Of a DNA stretch of 8,243 nucleotides, positions 5,913 through 8,243 are shown one piece after another; the stretch's first letter is position 1, and each line of letters opens with the position of its first letter. The stretch spans positions 1 to 8,243 of the forward strand of contig JAIFWG010000025.1 in NCBI GenBank assembly GCA_019662005.1. The letters are read 5' to 3'. Origin of the DNA: Candidatus Parcubacteria bacterium. Its GTDB lineage: Bacteria; Patescibacteriota; Minisyncoccia; 2-02-FULL-40-12; GWA2-44-9. The notes under the pieces were generated by a model. That model did not search any database. It had not been told where the DNA came from and saw nothing but the letters and a program-made list of their open reading frames with translations. Both the position numbers and the translations under genes were made by a program.

Positions 5913-7295
5913 TTACACAATGGGTATCTCTGTGCCTGGATAACCAATGATGACATTATCTTCTGGATCATGTACAAATTCTTTGACGAGATCTTTGGCT
6001 AGCAGCATCGAATCTTTAGTGCCGTGAGTAACAACGAAGCGGCGAAGCTTCTCTCCTCGGCGTTCAATGAGCTTCTGCAGAAACAAGATAGTATCAATTG
6101 GAGAATTGTGGGAGCTCAAGCTATAATGTCCGATCCCCGCGCACACAGGAAGGGTAACTCTCTCCTCTGATTGCTTAAAGGACAGACTAATCTCTTTGCC
6201 AGAGTGTCCATGGTTTTTAAGCTGATACATTGGCGACCACGATGGCAGCCAAGATGTAGAAGCAAAAAAATGATCTGATCTAGACAGACCCTTGATCAGA
6301 TAGTCCACAATGGGTCCTACATGGCCAAAGCCCGCCGATGCAACTACCACGTTAGGTTCCGAGGAATTCAGCAGGTCCTCTCGAAGCTTCCTGTATACCG
6401 GAAAGATATTACTTTCCTCTCCAAAAGCAGGAAGCTGGATATCTCTCTCTGACCATCGGTATTCATTGCCGACTCGCCAAAGATTTTTTCCAAGCGTACT
6501 ATCGATGTAGCAAGGAATGCCGTATTGCTTTAAGGCTCGAGCAAGAGGAATTGCCACGTTGGGCATCTTTCCATTAGCAAAGGTGGCAATTCGAACAAAG
6601 ATTCCATCAAGAATCATGCGAACCACCTCCACCACCATCCGCTCTTCCTCATCAGCATAAGGCACTTTTACTTTCATCCCTTCGCCAGCATAGGTAAAGT
6701 CGCTTCCCCAAATTTCATCAGGGAGCCATTCATCGGGCCAGTCATCCAATGGAACCATTCCACAAGCACTTGCCTGATCTTGATTACACCAGTCGCCCCA
6801 GATCATACCTTTTCGGCCTGAAGGGGTTTTTATGATGTATAGACAAGAACCAAGCTTGTGTCCATTTGGAATGCAGAAGATTTTCAAGCCTCCGAGTTCA
6901 AATTCACCCGGGGCTTCAATCGCTTCAAATCTCGGCATGGCCAGCCAGTCAAATCCGCTATAGCCATGATTATGATTGAGACCATTATAGAGTACTTCAT
7001 ATGAGCCATGAGCAGTTTGGGGACTCGCCATAAGACGAGCTCCTTCATCAAAGCACTGAAGCTTTTCTAAATAAGGAAAGGCTGAAATGTGATCAGTATG
7101 GTCATGTGTCGCTAGTCCTCCAATTATTTTAGGCCCGCTCTGGAGCGGACTAAACAAAGGAGGAACAGACTCTTCTTGATCAAGGCCTAAACCGCAATCA
7201 ATAATGATTCTCTTGCCGTTGTAGTCAAAAAGAAAAGATTGGCCGCCAATTAAATGTGAACGATCAGATCCACCAAGAACTGTAAGTTTTTCCAT
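5913..7295 (-). CDS. beta-CASP metallo-beta-lactamase nuclease-like protein (CPSF/YSH1 type)
   Basis: The 460 residues combine an MBL domain with a beta-CASP insert. This is the architecture of CPSF-73-like and RNase J-like enzymes, which cut RNA as endo- or 5'-exonucleases with two zinc ions. Visible motifs: D33 (IIDCG), HDHTDH (H64, H66, D68, H69), NGHKLGS (H146) and IWGDW (D168). Beta-CASP motif A is D199 in GSDFTYAG, where ESTY is more usual; motif B is H396 in SSH; motif C is H424 in VTHG. ATFANGKMPNVAIPLARAL with PCYIDST, and VVVASAGFGHVGP, correspond to the usual FAvGR..E, PVYLDSP and SGM..GG segments. A His at motif C is typical of RNA-acting rather than DNA-acting members. There is no KH domain and no RNase J C-terminal domain. 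All ligands are present, so it should be active; the substrate is unknown. A weak AGG lies about 6 bases before the ATG. Its promoter is at 7358-7386. Confidence 0.88.
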   Translation of the reverse strand: MEKLTVLGGSDRSHLIGGQSFLFDYNGKRIIIDCGLGLDQEESVPPLFSPLQSGPKIIGGLATHDHTDHISAFPYLEKLQCFDEGARLMASPQTAHGSYEVLYNGLNHNHGYSGFDWLAMPRFEAIEAPGEFELGGLKIFCIPNGHKLGSCLYIIKTPSGRKGMIWGDWCNQDQASACGMVPLDDWPDEWLPDEIWGSDFTYAGEGMKVKVPYADEEERMVVEVVRMILDGIFVRIATFANGKMPNVAIPLARALKQYGIPCYIDSTLGKNLWRVGNEYRWSERDIQLPAFGEESNIFPVYRKLREDLLNSSEPNVVVASAGFGHVGPIVDYLIKGLSRSDHFFASTSWLPSWSPMYQLKNHGHSGKEISLSFKQSEERVTLPVCAGIGHYSLSSHNSPIDTILFLQKLIERRGEKLRRFVVTHGTKDSMLLAKDLVKEFVHDPEDNVIIGYPGTEIPIV

Positions 7296-7357
7296 ATTTG
7301 CCTGTCAAAGTTCAAGCCCCAAAAGACATAATCTTCTCGGGTTTAAACTTCTGCATT

Positions 7358-7386
7358 ATTATATTCAAGATATTGACAAAAGTCAA
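7358..7386 (-). promoter_or_regulatory. strong promoter of the beta-CASP gene
   Basis: On the minus strand the -35 is TTGACT (7381-7386), the spacer is 17 bp, and the -10 is a perfect TATAAT (7358-7363). The leader would be about 55 nt. The -35 forms one half of the TTGAC-AAAA-GTCAA palindrome shared with the opposite promoter. Confidence 0.88.
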
Positions 7387-7401
7387 CTGATCTGCTAATA
7401 T
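7373..7401 (+). promoter_or_regulatory. promoter of the GC-rich gene and its structured leader
   Basis: The -35 is a perfect TTGACA (7373-7378), the spacer is 17 bp, and the -10 is TAATAT (7396-7401) with an extended TGC immediately upstream. Transcription should start near 7408. The element abuts the divergent beta-CASP promoter, with 2 bases between the two -35 hexamers. Confidence 0.8.
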
Positions 7402-7410
7402 ATAGCTATT

Positions 7411-7469
7411 GCAAGGGTGGACTTTCTCCGAAAGGGGGGAGTCTTCCCCAAGAAAGTTCCTTTACTTGC
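7411..7469 (+). ncRNA. structured 5' leader with two competing folds, unknown class
   Basis: Fold A: GACTTTCTCC (7420-7429) pairs with GGGGGGAGTC (7434-7443) through a GAAA tetraloop, giving 10 pairs of which three are G-T wobbles; GGG (7415-7417) with CCC (7446-7448) extends it. Fold B is a nested set: GCAAG (7411-7415) with CTTGC (7465-7469), GGACTTTC (7419-7426) with GAAAGTTCC (7452-7460, one bulged T), and GGGGGA (7435-7440) with TTCCCC (7444-7449). The folds use the same bases and cannot coexist, which resembles a regulatory switch. No known riboswitch consensus was recognised. The pairings are seen directly; RNA function is inference. Confidence 0.5.
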
Positions 7470-7492
7470 TAGGTAGTACAATCTCGGATTCC

Positions 7493-7531
7493 CCTGCGCC
7501 AAGCGCAGGTGTCCCGCTTTGCGGGAAGGAG
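7493..7531 (+). promoter_or_regulatory. tandem small GC hairpins ending at the Shine-Dalgarno of the GC-rich gene
   Basis: CCTGCGC-CAA-GCGCAGG (7493-7509) and TCCCGC-TTT-GCGGGA (7512-7526) are two perfect triloop hairpins separated by 2 bases. AAGGAG (7526-7531) follows, sharing one base with the second stem, and lies 8 bases before the ATG at 7540. This defines the start. The hairpins could hold the ribosome site open or protect the 5' region; neither has a T-run, so they are not intrinsic terminators. Confidence 0.7.
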
Positions 7532-7539
7532 CATCAGTC

Positions 7540-8243
7540 ATGAAGTATGCAACGATGGAAGATGTGGCGGTGGCGGTCGGACAGATCATCAAGGAGACGG
7601 TAGAGAAAAGTCGGGGTGGCAACCTCGACATGAAGTTCACTCGCGAGATCAAGAACCGCTACAGCGACGCGCTCGCGAAAGTCCCCGGCGAAGGAGCCTG
7701 GAGGATGGCGACCCGGACGATGATCAAGTCGGCGATCGCTTCGCCGAAGGATGCGAACGTCCTGGGAACCCTCGTCGGGTTCCACGTCAGCAACCTCGTC
7801 CTGTCCGTCCTGCACGCATGCTCGACGCTGGGAGAAGATCCCCAGAAGTACGTCGAGGCCATGATCTATCGAAGCGATCGCAACGCCGAGAAGCTCGGCG
7901 AACTCCGGGACCGCTACCGGGAGAAGTTCCCGAAGAAGTCAAACGAAGCCATGCCGGTCGGAGACTTCATGGCGGCGTTCGATCACCTCATCAAACACTC
8001 GGGCCCCCAGCCCGAAGACATGCTCAACCACTTCGTGGACGGCACCGGGCCGTACGCCAAGCGCGAGAAGCACCTGCCGACAGGCGGTGTCAACAAGCTC
8101 GACGCGCTGCGCGCCGAGCTCGACAAGCTCACCGCCGACGTCACGCTGCTGACAGCGGAGAAAGCGGCGGCCATCACGGCGGACAACTTCGACAAGGCCA
8201 AGGAGCTGACGACGACGATCAAGGCCAAGGAGGCCGAACTCAC
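7540..8243 (+). CDS. GC-rich gene of unknown function, 3' end cut off by the window edge
   Basis: The frame is open from ATG at 7540 to the right edge: 234 codons, no stop. I do not recognise the family. The product starts MKYATMEDVAVAVGQIIKET and has no signal peptide; a weakly hydrophobic helix lies near 72-93 (NVLGTLVGFHVSNLVLSVL) but contains His and Asn, so it is probably soluble. Residues 186-234 are strongly helical and charged (LDALRAELDKL, then DNFDKAKELTTTIKAKEAEL). They resemble a UVR-type helical hairpin or a coiled coil. Codon use is unlike the rest of the window: in the last 30 complete codons before the final few, 28 end in G or C. The good Shine-Dalgarno, own promoter and structured leader support expression. 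Open frames on the opposite strand here are GC-composition shadows. Confidence 0.8.
   Translation, partial: MKYATMEDVAVAVGQIIKETVEKSRGGNLDMKFTREIKNRYSDALAKVPGEGAWRMATRTMIKSAIASPKDANVLGTLVGFHVSNLVLSVLHACSTLGEDPQKYVEAMIYRSDRNAEKLGELRDRYREKFPKKSNEAMPVGDFMAAFDHLIKHSGPQPEDMLNHFVDGTGPYAKREKHLPTGGVNKLDALRAELDKLTADVTLLTAEKAAAITADNFDKAKELTTTIKAKEAEL

Noticed and set aside
5208..7295. A defence system made of the Nudix-like and beta-CASP genes.
   Set aside because: They are convergent, separately terminated and separately promoted, with no effector, helicase or transposon signs nearby, so there is no support for a joint system.
7411..7469. Known glycine, fluoride, ZTP or guanidine riboswitch.
   Set aside because: The CCGAAAGG segment superficially recalls the glycine class, but the conserved flanking bases I know for these classes are absent; it is just a GNRA-capped hairpin.
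7395..8243. Several minus-strand open frames (7395-7652, 7534-7815, 7659-7862, 7983-8243).
   Set aside because: They overlap each other and the plus-strand gene, lack promoters and Shine-Dalgarno sites, and have low-complexity Ser/Ala-rich or Arg/Asp-rich composition typical of the antisense of a GC-rich gene.

Overview
The window looks like a piece of a small, AT-leaning bacterial genome of the Candidate Phyla Radiation (Patescibacteria, Parcubacteria-like). This is inferred from three things: a tight cluster of a UlaG-like metallo-hydrolase, a one-helix membrane protein and gyrA; a short four-domain ribosomal protein S1; and frequent absence of Shine-Dalgarno sequences, with one promoter so close to its start codon that the mRNA should be leaderless. 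The standard bacterial code fits, with no in-frame TGA in any gene. The phylum call is from general knowledge of gene order and was not tested by a search.

Layout. Positions 1-3327 (minus strand) form one probable operon: MBL-fold hydrolase, then a single-pass membrane protein, then gyrA, whose 3' end runs off the left edge. The genes are separated by only 2 bases and share a promoter at 3335-3363. Positions 3389-3922 (minus) hold a small independent gene of DUF4241-like appearance with a consensus promoter and a strong terminator. Back to back with it, 3927-5157 (plus) is ribosomal protein S1 with its own promoter, a leader carrying an inverted repeat, and a perfectly palindromic terminator. 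Positions 5160-5879 (plus) hold a Nudix-like hydrolase whose stop codon lies inside its own terminator hairpin. Convergent with it, 5889-7386 (minus) is a complete beta-CASP metallo-beta-lactamase nuclease-like protein.

The right end is the most unusual part. A divergent promoter pair at 7358-7401 shares a TTGAC-AAAA-GTCAA palindrome. The plus-strand promoter drives a leader of about 130 nt that can form two mutually exclusive folds, followed by two small GC hairpins and a good Shine-Dalgarno. It leads into an unrecognised, strikingly GC-rich open reading frame (7540 to the right edge) that ends in a coiled-coil/UVR-like helical hairpin. Its base and codon use is unlike everything to its left.

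Working together: gyrA and S1 are core replication and translation genes. The beta-CASP protein is probably an RNA-processing enzyme, and the Nudix protein a nucleotide-housekeeping or regulatory enzyme. No mobile element, CRISPR array, tRNA or rRNA was seen. The best candidates for undescribed biology are the structured leader with its GC-rich gene, the 13-base motif shared by two promoter regions, and the S1 leader.
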